Numbered from the stretch's first letter, positions 23,926 through 32,019 are shown. The stretch is DNA of 64,000 bases from JBMOMT01 sp049324835 (GCA_049324835.1 JBMOMT010000051.1:1-64000); one strand, 5' to 3'. Numbers and translations are program-made. Notes: generated by a model from the letters alone, not told the origin.

Positions 23926-24633
23926 ATGTCACAGATGGCGAGTGCCTGGCTGGAAATCTTGGAGCGGGTTTTCGGTCAGTTCCACGCAGTGGAGAACGCC
24001 ACACCCGATTGGCTGGTCGATCCGGACACCGGTCGCCGCTTCAAGGTGGATAGGCTGTATCCTGAGTTGGGCCTGGCCATACGTTTCACCGGTGGGGGGG
24101 CAACGGCCCGTTCTGGCGTGTTGGATGAGATCGAGTTGTTGGAAGAAGCCGCACGCGACGAGGTCCGCGAGCGGCTTTGCCGTCAGGCGGGCATCGTGTT
24201 GGTGTCGGTGGATGCCGATGGCGACGCGCCTGAGCAGGCGTTGGCGGCGATGCGTACGGCCCTGAGCGCCGCCGCGCGCCGGCTGGTGCAGCGGTCGGTG
24301 GCGCAGGAAGCCAGGCTTGGCCTTTTGCCGCGTATTGCTGCCGCCAAAGTCGCCTGCCAGGAGATTCTGGCCCAGGTGTCATCGCCTCGAGACCTGGGCC
24401 CGTTTTCGCGGGCGTGGGAAGATCGACAGTTCAGCCCGGCAGAGCAGGTGGTGGCTCCCAGTTTCAGGCCGGGCATGGCGGTGCGGCATGCCAGACACGG
24501 CAAGGGCTTGGTGCTGCGGGTGATGCCTGGTGGAAACCAGGCTGAATCCGAGATCGTGGTGCAGTTTGCCGATGGCCGGGTGGAGACTTTTCTCGCTGCT
24601 CAGGCTGCCCGCGAGCTGGCAGCCGGCAATTAG
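23926..24633 (+). CDS. Unrecognised protein: nuclease-fold-like N-terminus and UvrD-type Tudor-like C-terminus
   Basis: The 235-residue protein is not assigned to a family with confidence. Residues about 28-98 (including FKVDRLYPELGLAIRF, then RDEVRERLCRQAG and IVLVSVDADG) follow the strand-strand-helix-strand pattern of DUF559/Vsr-like PD-(D/E)XK proteins. The position that would carry the catalytic Glu reads AIR, so nuclease activity is doubtful. Residues about 180-230 (FRPGMAVRHARHGKGLVLRV... EIVVQFADGRVETFL) resemble the C-terminal Tudor-like domain of UvrD/PcrA helicases, which binds RNA polymerase. AGGAGGG precedes the ATG, and a TTGCCA-17-TATACT promoter lies upstream. A DNA-repair or transcription-coupled accessory role is a guess from these two resemblances. 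Confidence 0.75.
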   Translation: MSQMASAWLEILERVFGQFHAVENATPDWLVDPDTGRRFKVDRLYPELGLAIRFTGGGATARSGVLDEIELLEEAARDEVRERLCRQAGIVLVSVDADGDAPEQALAAMRTALSAAARRLVQRSVAQEARLGLLPRIAAAKVACQEILAQVSSPRDLGPFSRAWEDRQFSPAEQVVAPSFRPGMAVRHARHGKGLVLRVMPGGNQAESEIVVQFADGRVETFLAAQAARELAAGN

Positions 24634-24666
24634 GCCCAATACGGTTCAGTTAAGCGCGCGTCAAAA

Positions 24667-24759
24667 GGTGCGACGCACTTCAAGTGCGTTGCAGCGATAA
24701 ACCTGCGCAAAAAGCAACTCTCGGGCGCGTTGCGTAGCCCAACACAAGTGCGTCGCGCC
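24667..24759. repeat. Palindromic repeat built on a GCGACGCACTT core
   Basis: GGTGCGACGCACTT (24667-24680) is followed directly by a near-complement (24682-24692) and again by AAGTGCGTCGCGCC (24746-24759). The segment can fold as a small hairpin or as one 93-bp stem-loop. It lies between two convergent genes and could end transcription, although there is no T-run. Confidence 0.7.
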
Positions 24760-24776
24760 CCATCTAAATGGCTGCG

Positions 24777-25130
24777 TCAATGGCAGGTGCTCTCTGGGAT
24801 ACTCGCCAGGGCGGTCGTCACGTCCGGATAGATGGCAAAGAGGCCGTCGAAACCGATCAGCCGGAACAGATGGCGCAGGTCGTCGCGCAGAGTGGCAATG
24901 GCAATGTCTCCTCGTCCCAGCTGGCTGATGGCTTTGTAAGTACTGGCCAACGCTCGCATGCCGGCGCTGGTGATGTATTCCACACCTTCCATGTCCAACA
25001 GCAGACAGGGTGATGTGTGGCGCATGGCGGCTTTGAGTCGCTCTTCGAACTCTTGGGCAGTCTGGGAATCGATGCGTCCAGAGATGGTTAGAATGGCAAT
25101 GTGTCCCTCTTGGCGTTCCGCGATCTTCAA
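24777..25130 (-). CDS. STAS-domain anti-sigma factor antagonist
   Basis: A single STAS domain of 117 residues. Landmarks are GHIAILTISGRIDSQTA, the variable helix, LLLDMEGVEYITSAGMRAL with the phosphorylatable Ser in ITSAGM, and IGFDGLFAIYPDVTTAL. The start is proposed as TTG at 25130 because AGGAGAA lies 8 bases upstream. An ATG at 25208 would overlap the divergent rsmD gene and add 26 atypical residues. In the partner-switch system such proteins bind an anti-sigma kinase when unphosphorylated. No RsbW-type kinase or SpoIIE-type phosphatase gene is adjacent, so its partners must be elsewhere. Confidence 0.85.
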   Translation of the reverse strand: MKIAERQEGHIAILTISGRIDSQTAQEFEERLKAAMRHTSPCLLLDMEGVEYITSAGMRALASTYKAISQLGRGDIAIATLRDDLRHLFRLIGFDGLFAIYPDVTTALASIPESTCH

Positions 25131-25197
25131 AGCAATTCTCCTGATGGCAAGGGGTTTCCCCACCTGGCAGTCTGGCAGACCGGACAGAAGGTGAACC

Positions 25198-25770
25198 ATG
25201 CGGGTCATTGGCGGTCAGGCAAAGGGCCTCAGGCTGCGGGCCGTGCCGGGCGATCGGACGCGGCCCATCACCGACCGGGTGAAACAGGCGTTGTTCGATA
25301 TTCTGGGCCCGGAAGTGGTCGGCGCACGCTTTTTGGACCTTTTTGCCGGCACCGGCAGCGTAGGCATCGAAGCGCTCAGTCGGGGCGCCGATTGGGCCGT
25401 TTTTGTCGAGCGTCACACCGCTGCGCTGCGGATCATCCGGCAGAATCTGGAAACAACACACTTGTCGCACCGGGCCGAGGTGATAGGGGCAGACGTTTTT
25501 GCCTTTCTGGCTCGACCCGAAGGCGCCGGGCAGCCTTACGATCTTGTCTACGTCGCCCCGCCGCAGTACCAGGGTTTGTGGGCCGACACGTTGCAGGCGC
25601 TGGACGCGCGATTGTCGACCTGGCTCGCGCCCGATGGCCTGGTGGTGGTCCAGCTTTTTCCCAAAGAGTACACCCCTCTGGTATTGGAGAGCCTGATGCT
25701 GACAGAGCGGCGCGACTATGGCAGCACAACGCTCTGTTTTTTCGAGCCTGTCGCCCACACGAACACATAG
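25198..25770 (+). CDS. rsmD: 16S rRNA (guanine-N2)-methyltransferase RsmD family
   Basis: The 190-residue protein begins MRVIGGQAKGLRL and contains RPITDRVKQALFDIL and the SAM-binding FLDLFAGTGSVGIEALSRGA, all hallmarks of RsmD, which methylates G966 of 16S rRNA. Motif IV, normally DPPF/DPPY, here reads VYVAPPQYQG, with Ala in place of Asp; this may be a lineage trait or alter activity. The ATG at 25198 has no strong SD and lies head-to-head with the STAS gene (68 bases between proposed starts). A hairpin terminator overlaps the stop codon. In many bacteria coaD follows rsmD; here it does not. Confidence 0.87.
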   Translation: MRVIGGQAKGLRLRAVPGDRTRPITDRVKQALFDILGPEVVGARFLDLFAGTGSVGIEALSRGADWAVFVERHTAALRIIRQNLETTHLSHRAEVIGADVFAFLARPEGAGQPYDLVYVAPPQYQGLWADTLQALDARLSTWLAPDGLVVVQLFPKEYTPLVLESLMLTERRDYGSTTLCFFEPVAHTNT

Positions 25771-25799
25771 CCCGCCGCACTGATCAGGCACGGCGGGCT
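25769..25799. terminator. Intrinsic terminator between rsmD and ssb
   Basis: AGCCCGCCG (25769-25777) pairs perfectly with CGGCGGGCT (25791-25799), followed on the plus strand by a T-rich stretch (ATTTTCCTCTTTTT). The left arm begins inside the rsmD TAG stop. It separates two convergent genes. Confidence 0.85.
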
Positions 25800-25848
25800 G
25801 CGATATTTTCCTCTTTTTACGGCTTGTAGCCTGTCTGAACAAGCCGCG

Positions 25849-26274
25849 TTAGAAGGGAATATCCTCCGCTTCCACCATGCCGGGCGCTTCTGCTGTATCG
25901 TCGGCCGGCCCCAGATCGGCGGCCTCGGGCCGCCCACCGATAAACTTGACCGTGTCGGCCACGATTTCAAAACTGGCCCCGGCGGTGCCGTCCTGACGTG
26001 TGTAGACGCGCGGGCCGCCGGTGTTTGAATCCGGGCGCAAGCGGCCTTCGACGAAAACCTGGCGACCTTTGCTCAAGTACTGGTTGCAGACCTCGGCCTG
26101 TTTTCTCCAGGCTGAGACGCGGAACCAGATGGTCTCTTCTCCCTGGCTACCGTCCTGATTGGTCCACTTGCGGTTGGTGGCTACAGAGAACGTGGTGACG
26201 GGTGTGCCGTCGGGCGTGTAGCGCATCTCTGGGTCTCGGCCCAGGTTGCCCATGATGATGATCTTGTGATACAT
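25849..26274 (-). CDS. ssb: Single-stranded DNA-binding protein
   Basis: A 141-residue SSB with one OB-fold (residues 1-108): MYHKIIIMGNLGRDPEMRY at the start, then FSVATNRKW and FRVSAWRKQAEVCNQYLSKG. It is followed by a short acidic tail ending EDIPF, the conserved tip that recruits replication and repair proteins. AAGGAG plus GGGGG lies ahead of the ATG. A TTGACA-17-TATGAT promoter lies 69 bases upstream, in the gap after ggt. The tail is short compared with proteobacterial SSB. It is not next to rpsF/rpsR as in many genomes, so it may be one of several SSB copies. Confidence 0.95.
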   Translation of the reverse strand: MYHKIIIMGNLGRDPEMRYTPDGTPVTTFSVATNRKWTNQDGSQGEETIWFRVSAWRKQAEVCNQYLSKGRQVFVEGRLRPDSNTGGPRVYTRQDGTAGASFEIVADTVKFIGGRPEAADLGPADDTAEAPGMVEAEDIPF

Positions 26275-26342
26275 CCCCCTCGCTCCTTTCCGGCGGTGTG
26301 CGCATACCCTCTCGAAGAACTGGTTGGTGCAGACTGGTCAAA

Positions 26343-26371
26343 ATCATACCGCAAAACCAGACATTTGTCAA
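26343..26371 (-). promoter_or_regulatory. Promoter of ssb
   Basis: Minus strand: TTGACA (26371-26366), 17 bp, TATGAT (26348-26343), 69 bases before the ssb start. Confidence 0.85.
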
Positions 26372-26391
26372 CTGGCATTTTCCCCAATGAT

Positions 26392-28062
26392 TCACCAGCC
26401 CACGGCGCAGCCATCCTTACGCGGATCGCTGCCGCCGGTGAGCACGCCGCTGTCCGGATGGCGCAGGATGATCTGCCCGCCGCCAAACCCGCCACGCTCA
26501 AAACCATCCACCGGCGACAGGCGGTGACCACGACGCGCCAGCTCGGCGAGGGTGGAAAAACTCCAGCCCTCTTCTATCAGCACCAGCCCACCCGGTTGCT
26601 GTGCGCCTAACGCTTCGTCTGGCCCGGCAAGCCGCCAGCGAGGCATGTCCAGGGCCTGCTGCGGATTCATGCCCAGGTCCAGCAGGTTGACCAGCACTTG
26701 CAAGTGACCCTGCGGCTGCATATATCCCCCCATCACCCCAAAAGAGGCGTGTAACTCGCCTCCACGGGTGGTCATGGCCGGGATGATGGTCTGGTAGGGT
26801 CGCTTGTTGGGCGCCAGTGCGTTGGGGTGTTCGGGGTGGAGCACAAACAGGGCCGCCCGGTTCTGCAGGCTGACGCCCGTGCCCGGCACGACCAGCCCGG
26901 CGCCGGTGCCCATGTAGAGGCTGTTGATAAAACTACAGGCATTACCCTCACCGTCGACCACGCTGAGATAAACGGTATCGGAGCCGGCAGGATGGCCGTG
27001 GGGCACGTCTTGCGCGGCGCGCCTGGGGTCGATGCGCTGGCGACGGGCCGCGGCATAGGCGGAGCTGACCAGCCCGGCCAGCGGGATGCCCACGACGGAT
27101 GGATCGCACACCCACTGCTGCGCGTCGGCAAAAGCCAGGCGCATACATTCGATCAGGCTGTGCAGCCGGTCGGCCTCGTCCATAGACGCCAGATCGAACC
27201 CGGCCGCCAGGTTGACGGCCAGGATGGCTGCCAGTCCCTGGCCGTTGGGTGGGCACTCGTAGAGCGTCAGGCCGCGATAATCGGCAGTGAGTGGTTCCTC
27301 CCAGGTGCTGCGGTGGGCTGCCATGTCTTGTGGTGTGATCCAGCCGCCGTAACGCTGCACGTGTTCACTCAGCTTGCGGGCGAAATCAGCCTGATAGACG
27401 TAGCGTTTGCCCTCGGCGGCGATGCCGCGCAGCGTCTGGCCCAGCGTGGGCAGGCGCATCACCTCGCCAGCGCGCGGCGACCGACCCTCGATGAGCAGCT
27501 CGCCGCCGCTGGGCTGAGCCGGGCCGGCCTCCAGATCTGGGCTGGACCAGTCTGGGGCGCGGAGCAGTTTTTTGACCTGTGTTTGCCAGCCGCGGGCGAT
27601 CAGCTCACTCACCGGATAACCGTTCTCCGCCGTCCAGATGGCCGGTTGTAACACATCGGACAGGCTCATGCGACCGTGGCGTTCCAGCAGGTCGCTCCAA
27701 CCGGCCACCGCCCCCGGCACACTGACGGCGTGGCCGGTGAAGGTGGGCATCTTGTGGTAGCCCAGGCGGCGCAGGTCGGCTATCGAGGCGGCGGCGGGCG
27801 CGCGGCCTGAGCCATTCAGGGCCGTCACCGTTCTGGCGCGGGCATCCCAGTAGAGGGCGAAACAGTCGCCACCGATGCCGGTCGAGATGGGCTCGACCAC
27901 GTTGAGCATGGCAGCGGTGGCGATGGCGGCGTCGGCAGCGTTGCCTCCGGCCTGGAGGATGCGCAGACCCGCCTGTGCGGCCAGGGGTTGGCTGGTGGCT
28001 ACCATGCCCCGTGTAGCCAATACGTTACTCCTGCGAGATCGAAATCGAGCGTCGAATTCCAT
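26392..28062 (-). CDS. ggt: Gamma-glutamyltransferase family (Ntn hydrolase)
   Basis: The 556-residue precursor has the GGT layout. The large subunit begins with ATRGMVATSQPLAAQAGLRIL, and NAADAAIATAAMLNVVEP and GIGGDCFALYWD follow. Autocleavage should occur before the catalytic Thr (about residue 363) in GSDTVYLSVVDGEGNACS. The small subunit includes the Gly-Gly loop (here GVMGGYMQPQGH) and FGGGQIILRHPDSG. No signal peptide is seen, so it should be cytoplasmic, and a cephalosporin-acylase- or oxamate-amidohydrolase-like role is as possible as glutathione hydrolysis. AGGAGGGG precedes the ATG. A possible promoter at 28360-28387 would place repeat copy E in its leader. Confidence 0.92.
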   Translation of the reverse strand: MEFDARFRSRRSNVLATRGMVATSQPLAAQAGLRILQAGGNAADAAIATAAMLNVVEPISTGIGGDCFALYWDARARTVTALNGSGRAPAAASIADLRRLGYHKMPTFTGHAVSVPGAVAGWSDLLERHGRMSLSDVLQPAIWTAENGYPVSELIARGWQTQVKKLLRAPDWSSPDLEAGPAQPSGGELLIEGRSPRAGEVMRLPTLGQTLRGIAAEGKRYVYQADFARKLSEHVQRYGGWITPQDMAAHRSTWEEPLTADYRGLTLYECPPNGQGLAAILAVNLAAGFDLASMDEADRLHSLIECMRLAFADAQQWVCDPSVVGIPLAGLVSSAYAAARRQRIDPRRAAQDVPHGHPAGSDTVYLSVVDGEGNACSFINSLYMGTGAGLVVPGTGVSLQNRAALFVLHPEHPNALAPNKRPYQTIIPAMTTRGGELHASFGVMGGYMQPQGHLQVLVNLLDLGMNPQQALDMPRWRLAGPDEALGAQQPGGLVLIEEGWSFSTLAELARRGHRLSPVDGFERGGFGGGQIILRHPDSGVLTGGSDPRKDGCAVGW

Positions 28063-28090
28063 AGCCCCTCCTATGCTTTTTTAACTCGGC

Positions 28091-28139
28091 CACGGCAAAG
28101 CCGTTCGGCTGAGCTCACGGCAAGCCGTTCGGCCGAGCT
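28091..28139. repeat. Tandem duplicate of about 25 bp
   Basis: Two units, CACGGCAAAGCCGTTCGGCT plus GAGCT (28091-28115) and a copy with one deletion and one substitution (28116-28139). Each contains a small CGGC...GCCG palindrome. It lies about 30 bases upstream of ggt. Confidence 0.85.
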
Positions 28140-28233
28140 CACGCCGAAACCAAAGATGACCACCAAGACACCAGGGCGCCAGGAAAAAAAGGCTTTGAAT
28201 CTTGAGCTTGGGTGGTGTATTTTGTTGCCAAAC

Positions 28234-28346
28234 GTAACTGCTCACCCTCCCGCAGGCTCTTGCAGGGGGGCGCGCCCCTATGCCGCCGAAACTCGTCGAG
28301 TCGCCACCGTCCAGCCGGCTGGATTGTGGGATAGGCTGCACAGTCG
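28234..28346 (-). repeat. Inverted-repeat element, copy E (degenerate right arm)
   Basis: GTAACTGCTCACCCTCCCGC at 28234 matches the short arm of copies B and D exactly. At the right end GGGATAGGCTGCACAGTCGC is a diverged long arm. The inner CAGGCTCTTGCAGGGG is shared with copy D. On the minus strand its long arm begins just after the candidate ggt promoter. Confidence 0.75.
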
Positions 28347-28359
28347 CTCTTGACCACAG

Positions 28360-28387
28360 ATTATGGCCGGTTTTGAGATAAAGTCAA
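28360..28387 (-). promoter_or_regulatory. Candidate promoter of ggt
   Basis: Minus strand: TTGACT (28387-28382), 16 bp, CATAAT (28365-28360). It is weaker than the others in the window. Transcription would enter repeat copy E within about 10-15 bases and give a leader of about 290 bases. Confidence 0.5.
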
Positions 28388-28418
28388 ACTGTCCGGTTTT
28401 ACGTTATGTTGGGGCCAT

Positions 28419-28447
28419 TTGCCGCCCGGTATGAAACATGGTATAAT
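28419..28447 (+). promoter_or_regulatory. Promoter of the CYTH-CHAD gene
   Basis: TTGCCG (28419-28424), 17 bp, TATAAT (28442-28447). It rules out the longer in-frame start at 28406. Confidence 0.8.
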
Positions 28448-28492
28448 GACCGCATCATCCGATGGCTTGCCCCAACTGTGCGAGGTAAGGTC

Positions 28493-30394
28493 ATGGAAAT
28501 AGAGGCCAAGTTTTCTCTCCCCGACCTCGAAACCTTTCGCCGCTTGCTGACAATCGAATACCTGGCGGGTTTCACTCTCTCGACCGGACGGATCAAAAAG
28601 GTTTGCGATACGTATCTCGACACTGCCGACCGTCTGGTTCTGGCCGCCGGTTACGCCTGCCGCCTGCGAGATCAGGATGAGGGTCTTTTACTCACTCTCA
28701 AAGGTTTGGGCCATGCCGAGGGGGCCGTTCACCGCCGCGAAGAGCTGGAGGCGGCGCTGCCGCCCGGTACATCGCCGTTTTCGCCGGCCGATTGGCCGCC
28801 CGAGCCGGTGTGCCACCGCGTACGCGAGCTGATCCACGACGCGCCGCTGGCGGCGCTGTTCGAATTGCGACAGAGCCGGACTGTCCGCCAGGCCAGTCTG
28901 GGGGAGCGACAGGTGGCCGAGATGAGCCTGGACGAGGCGCTTGTGGTGGCGGGTGAGCGCCAGCAGGCCTTTTTGGAGCTGGAAGTGGAACTGGCTCCAG
29001 AGGGCGCCGAGGACGATCTGGCTGCCATGGCGGCTGTTCTGCGCGACGAATGGGGTCTCGAGGCGCAGCCGCGCGCCAAGTTTGAACGCGGGCTGGCATT
29101 CCTGGATGAGGCAGCGGGCGGCCGCTTGTTTACACCATCAGAGCGCGCCATCTGTCGGCGCATTGCGGCGCGGGAAGATCGTTTTGCCCGGCGGGCAAAG
29201 GCGCTGCTGGCCCTGGACGAGGGGACAACGCAGGCTCAGGCTGGCCAACGGGCAGGATTTTCATCGCGCCAGGTGCGCCGCTGGTTGGGTCGATTTCGGC
29301 GGGACGGGCTGAGCCTGTTCCCGGCTGCGCTGCTGGAGCGGCCAGAGGCGTTTTCGGTTCAAGAAGAGGTGAGGCCATCACCCGAACCCGAACCGGCCCG
29401 GCTCAAACTGTCTCAAAGGCCGGGTTTGGACGCCGACGACTCGATGGTCGAGGCGGCCCGCAAGACTTTGGTTTTTCACTTTGAGCGCATGGTGTATCAC
29501 GAGCCGGGCACGCGGCTGGGGGAGGACATCGAAGAGCTGCACGACATGCGTGTGGCCACGCGCCGTATGCGGGCTGCTTTCGACGTGTTTGGTGATTTTT
29601 TGGACATGACCCATTGGCAGCCGTACCTCAAGGGGCTGCGGCGCACCGGCCGCGCTTTGGGAGCGGTGCGCGACCTGGACGTGTTCTGGGAAAAGACCCA
29701 ACTTTACCTGAACACCCTGCCCCCAGAACGGCAGTCAGAGCTGGAGCCGCTGCGCCGTGTCTGGGAGGCAGAGCGTGAGGCAGCGCGCGCGTATATGCTG
29801 GCCTATCTGGATAGTGAACGATACCTGCGTTTCAAAGAGCGTTTTGCCGGCTTTCTGGAGAAACCTGGTGCCGGGGCGGCGCCGATCCTTTCAGAGCAGG
29901 GAGAGCCGCTGCCGCACCGGCTGCGACACGTGGCGCCGGTGGCGGTGTACCAGCGGTTGGCCGGCGTGCGCGCCTACGACGAGTGGGTCACTGCTGAGCA
30001 CGTGCCGTTGGGGCGGTTGCATCAACTGCGTATCGCGGCCAAGGGGCTGCGTTACACGGTGGAGTATTTTCGCGAAGTGCTGGGGCCGGAAGCCAGGGCG
30101 CTGATCGACGAGATCAAGACGTTGCAGGATCATCTGGGGAATCTGCAAGACGCCGTGGTGGCCAGTCAACTGCTGCGCGATTTTCTGACCTGGGGCACCT
30201 GGGGGCACACCGAGGCCGGTGCAGAAAAGGTAGAGCGGCCTGTGGAGCCGATCGTTGCGCCCGGTGTGGCGGCCTATCTGGCCGAAAGACAGCGAGAGTT
30301 AGAGCGGCTGGTGCAGGCTTTTCCTCAGGTCTGGACGCGCTTTCGAGGTTCGGATTTCAGCCAGTTGGTGGCCCAGGTCGTGGCCGTGCTGTGA
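28493..30394 (+). CDS. CYTH - helix-turn-helix - CHAD protein, polyphosphate-associated
   Basis: A 633-residue three-part protein. The N-terminal CYTH domain (1 to about 195) starts MEIEAKFSLPD with the ExExK metal/phosphate signature; CYTH enzymes act on triphosphates. Residues about 210-275 (TPSERAICRRIAARE ... ALDEGTTQAQAGQRAGFSSR ... VRRWLGRFRRDG) look like the helix-turn-helix found at the N-terminus of IS630-type transposases. The CHAD domain (about 310-633) has the paired helical halves with conserved His/Arg/Lys (ELHDMRVATRRMRA and LHQLRIAAKGLRY); CHAD binds polyphosphate. The ATG at 28493 follows the promoter ending at 28447. It overlaps or abuts adk and heads the plus-strand half of the polyphosphate island. 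Confidence 0.9.
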   Translation: MEIEAKFSLPDLETFRRLLTIEYLAGFTLSTGRIKKVCDTYLDTADRLVLAAGYACRLRDQDEGLLLTLKGLGHAEGAVHRREELEAALPPGTSPFSPADWPPEPVCHRVRELIHDAPLAALFELRQSRTVRQASLGERQVAEMSLDEALVVAGERQQAFLELEVELAPEGAEDDLAAMAAVLRDEWGLEAQPRAKFERGLAFLDEAAGGRLFTPSERAICRRIAAREDRFARRAKALLALDEGTTQAQAGQRAGFSSRQVRRWLGRFRRDGLSLFPAALLERPEAFSVQEEVRPSPEPEPARLKLSQRPGLDADDSMVEAARKTLVFHFERMVYHEPGTRLGEDIEELHDMRVATRRMRAAFDVFGDFLDMTHWQPYLKGLRRTGRALGAVRDLDVFWEKTQLYLNTLPPERQSELEPLRRVWEAEREAARAYMLAYLDSERYLRFKERFAGFLEKPGAGAAPILSEQGEPLPHRLRHVAPVAVYQRLAGVRAYDEWVTAEHVPLGRLHQLRIAAKGLRYTVEYFREVLGPEARALIDEIKTLQDHLGNLQDAVVASQLLRDFLTWGTWGHTEAGAEKVERPVEPIVAPGVAAYLAERQRELERLVQAFPQVWTRFRGSDFSQLVAQVVAVL

Positions 30395-30441
30395 TGCCGG
30401 ACAGTGATGACATTTTTCGTTGGAAAGGGGATCGTGACCAC

Positions 30442-31104
30442 ATGTCCAGACAGGCCAATTTCATCGTTCTTTTGGGTCCGCCGGCTTCGGGCAAGGGCAC
30501 CCAGGCGGCCAGGCTGTGTCAGGCGCTCCATCTGCCGCACGTGGCCAGCGGCGATCTGTTTCGTGAGAACCTCAAAAACGAGACCGAACTGGGCCTGAAA
30601 GCCAAAGCATTTATGGATCGCGGCGAGCTGGTGCCCGACGACGTGACCATCGCCATGGTCATGGATCGCTTGAGCCGGCCCGATTGCGCCACTGGCGCTC
30701 TGCTCGATGGTTTTCCGCGCACCATCGCTCAGGCCGAGGCGTTGGATCGGGCATTGGCTGCCCGGGGGCATCAGATCGGCGTGGCGCCCAACATTCTGGT
30801 GCCCGACGAGACGCTTGTGGAGCGGGTGAGCGGTCGCCGTCTGTGCCGGGTGTGTGGCGAGTCGTATCACCTGCGCTTCAATCCGCCGGCCAGGCCAGGG
30901 GTGTGCGACAAAGACGGCGGCGAGTTGTATCAGCGTGACGACGACAACCCGGAGACGGTTCGCCAGCGATTGAAGGTTTATTGGAAGCAGACCAGCCCCC
31001 TGGTGGATTATTATCGGCTCCGGGGAGTGTTGGTGGAGGTGAATGGCGATCAGGCCATCGACGCCGTGACGGAGGATTTGTTGGCCGCCGTTGGCATCGG
31101 GTGA
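30442..31104 (+). CDS. adk: Adenylate kinase
   Basis: A long-form adenylate kinase of 220 residues: P-loop LLGPPASGKGTQAARL, ASGDLFREN, LLDGFPRTIAQAEAL, and a zinc-type LID with CRVCGESYH...CDKDGGELYQRDDD (Cys-Cys-Cys-Asp pattern). It catalyses ATP + AMP = 2 ADP. The ATG at 30442 gives a family-like N-terminus; an ATG at 30394 overlapping the CHAD stop would add 16 residues and cannot be excluded. Between a CHAD gene and two PPK2 genes it can recycle the AMP or ADP that polyphosphate kinases use or make. In many bacteria adk instead lies in the ribosomal-protein operon, so this may be a second, specialised copy. Confidence 0.92.
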   Translation: MSRQANFIVLLGPPASGKGTQAARLCQALHLPHVASGDLFRENLKNETELGLKAKAFMDRGELVPDDVTIAMVMDRLSRPDCATGALLDGFPRTIAQAEALDRALAARGHQIGVAPNILVPDETLVERVSGRRLCRVCGESYHLRFNPPARPGVCDKDGGELYQRDDDNPETVRQRLKVYWKQTSPLVDYYRLRGVLVEVNGDQAIDAVTEDLLAAVGIG

Positions 31105-31147
31105 GCGTGGGCCGTTTCGACAGGCGCGCGGGGCAAGGGAGGAAGGC

Positions 31148-32017
31148 GTGCTGGAAAAGATCGATCTGACCAAAAAACTGTCCAAGTCGGATTACAAGGC
31201 GCGATTGCCCTGGCTGCGCCGGCGGCTGTACGATTTACAAAAGGCCTGCTGGGATGCACGCATCCCCAGTGTGATCCTCTTTGAGGGTTGGGACGCCGCC
31301 GGCAAGGGCACGTCGATCAATTTGCTCACCCAGCGGCTCGATCCACGCGGTTTTAAACTTTATGCCATTCAGGCGCCACGCACTTTTGAGACGCACATGC
31401 CCTGGCTGTGGCGTTTCTGGCTCAAGCTGCCCAATTATGGCGAGATGGCCATTTTCGACCGTAGCTGGTATGGCCGGGTGTTGGTGGAGCGGGTGGAAGA
31501 GTTGACCCCCGTGGCCGAGTGGCGTAAGGGTTATCGTGACATCATGAACCTGGAGCGCACCATCGCCGATGATGGTTACGTGGTGATCAAGTTCTTTTTG
31601 CACATCGACAAGACCGAACAATTACGGCGTTTCAAAAAGATCTCCCAAGACCCGTTGGAAAGCTGGCGGGTGCAGGCCGAGGATTGGGAACATCATCGCA
31701 AGTACGATCAATACGTGGTGGCCATCGAAGAGATGCTGGAGCGCACCGATACCGAATGGGGGCCGTGGACCATCGTCGAGGCGACAGACCGCTGCTGGGC
31801 GCGCATCAAAATCTTTGAGACGATCATCGCCCGGTTGGAGGAGGCCCTGCAAAAGCGCGGCCAGCCGCTGCCTGAGGATCGGCCTGACGTGGGCGACGCC
31901 GACGATGGCGACTATGATGATTATCGTGACTACGAGGCAGGGGGCAGGGCTGTGGCCCAGTCGAACGCCGAAGCGGAGCCGGCTACGACGACGGTGGATG
32001 CGGGCGAGGGGGGGTGA
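31148..32017 (+). CDS. Polyphosphate kinase 2 family, acidic-tailed
   Basis: A 289-residue PPK2 domain protein: Walker A in LFEGWDAAGKGTSINLL, LDPRGFKLYAIQAP, PWLWRFW, and Walker B/lid FDRSWYGRVLVERVE. PPK2 enzymes use polyphosphate to phosphorylate nucleoside mono- or diphosphates. The core resembles one half of the two-domain polyphosphate:AMP phosphotransferases. The GTG at 31148 follows GGGAGGAAGG. After the domain a tail of about 45 residues is strongly acidic (11 Asp/Glu in 22 residues around DADDGDYDDYRDYE), unlike the core. The stop is 2 bases before the next PPK2 start. Substrate class (AMP or ADP/GDP) is not assigned. Confidence 0.92.
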   Translation: MLEKIDLTKKLSKSDYKARLPWLRRRLYDLQKACWDARIPSVILFEGWDAAGKGTSINLLTQRLDPRGFKLYAIQAPRTFETHMPWLWRFWLKLPNYGEMAIFDRSWYGRVLVERVEELTPVAEWRKGYRDIMNLERTIADDGYVVIKFFLHIDKTEQLRRFKKISQDPLESWRVQAEDWEHHRKYDQYVVAIEEMLERTDTEWGPWTIVEATDRCWARIKIFETIIARLEEALQKRGQPLPEDRPDVGDADDGDYDDYRDYEAGGRAVAQSNAEAEPATTTVDAGEGG

Positions 32018-32019
32018 CC

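Larger units (their letters stand above)
28063..28492. other. Intergenic region between divergent ggt and CHAD genes
   Basis: This 430-base stretch has no credible gene. It holds a short tandem repeat (28091-28139), inverted-repeat copy E (28234-28346), a minus-strand promoter candidate (28360-28387) and the plus-strand promoter of the CHAD gene (28419-28447). Confidence 0.85.

Noticed and set aside
29121..29320. Possible insertion-sequence remnant in the CYTH-CHAD gene
   Set aside because: The transposase-like helix-turn-helix is in frame, without terminal repeats or target duplication, so it is treated as a protein domain.
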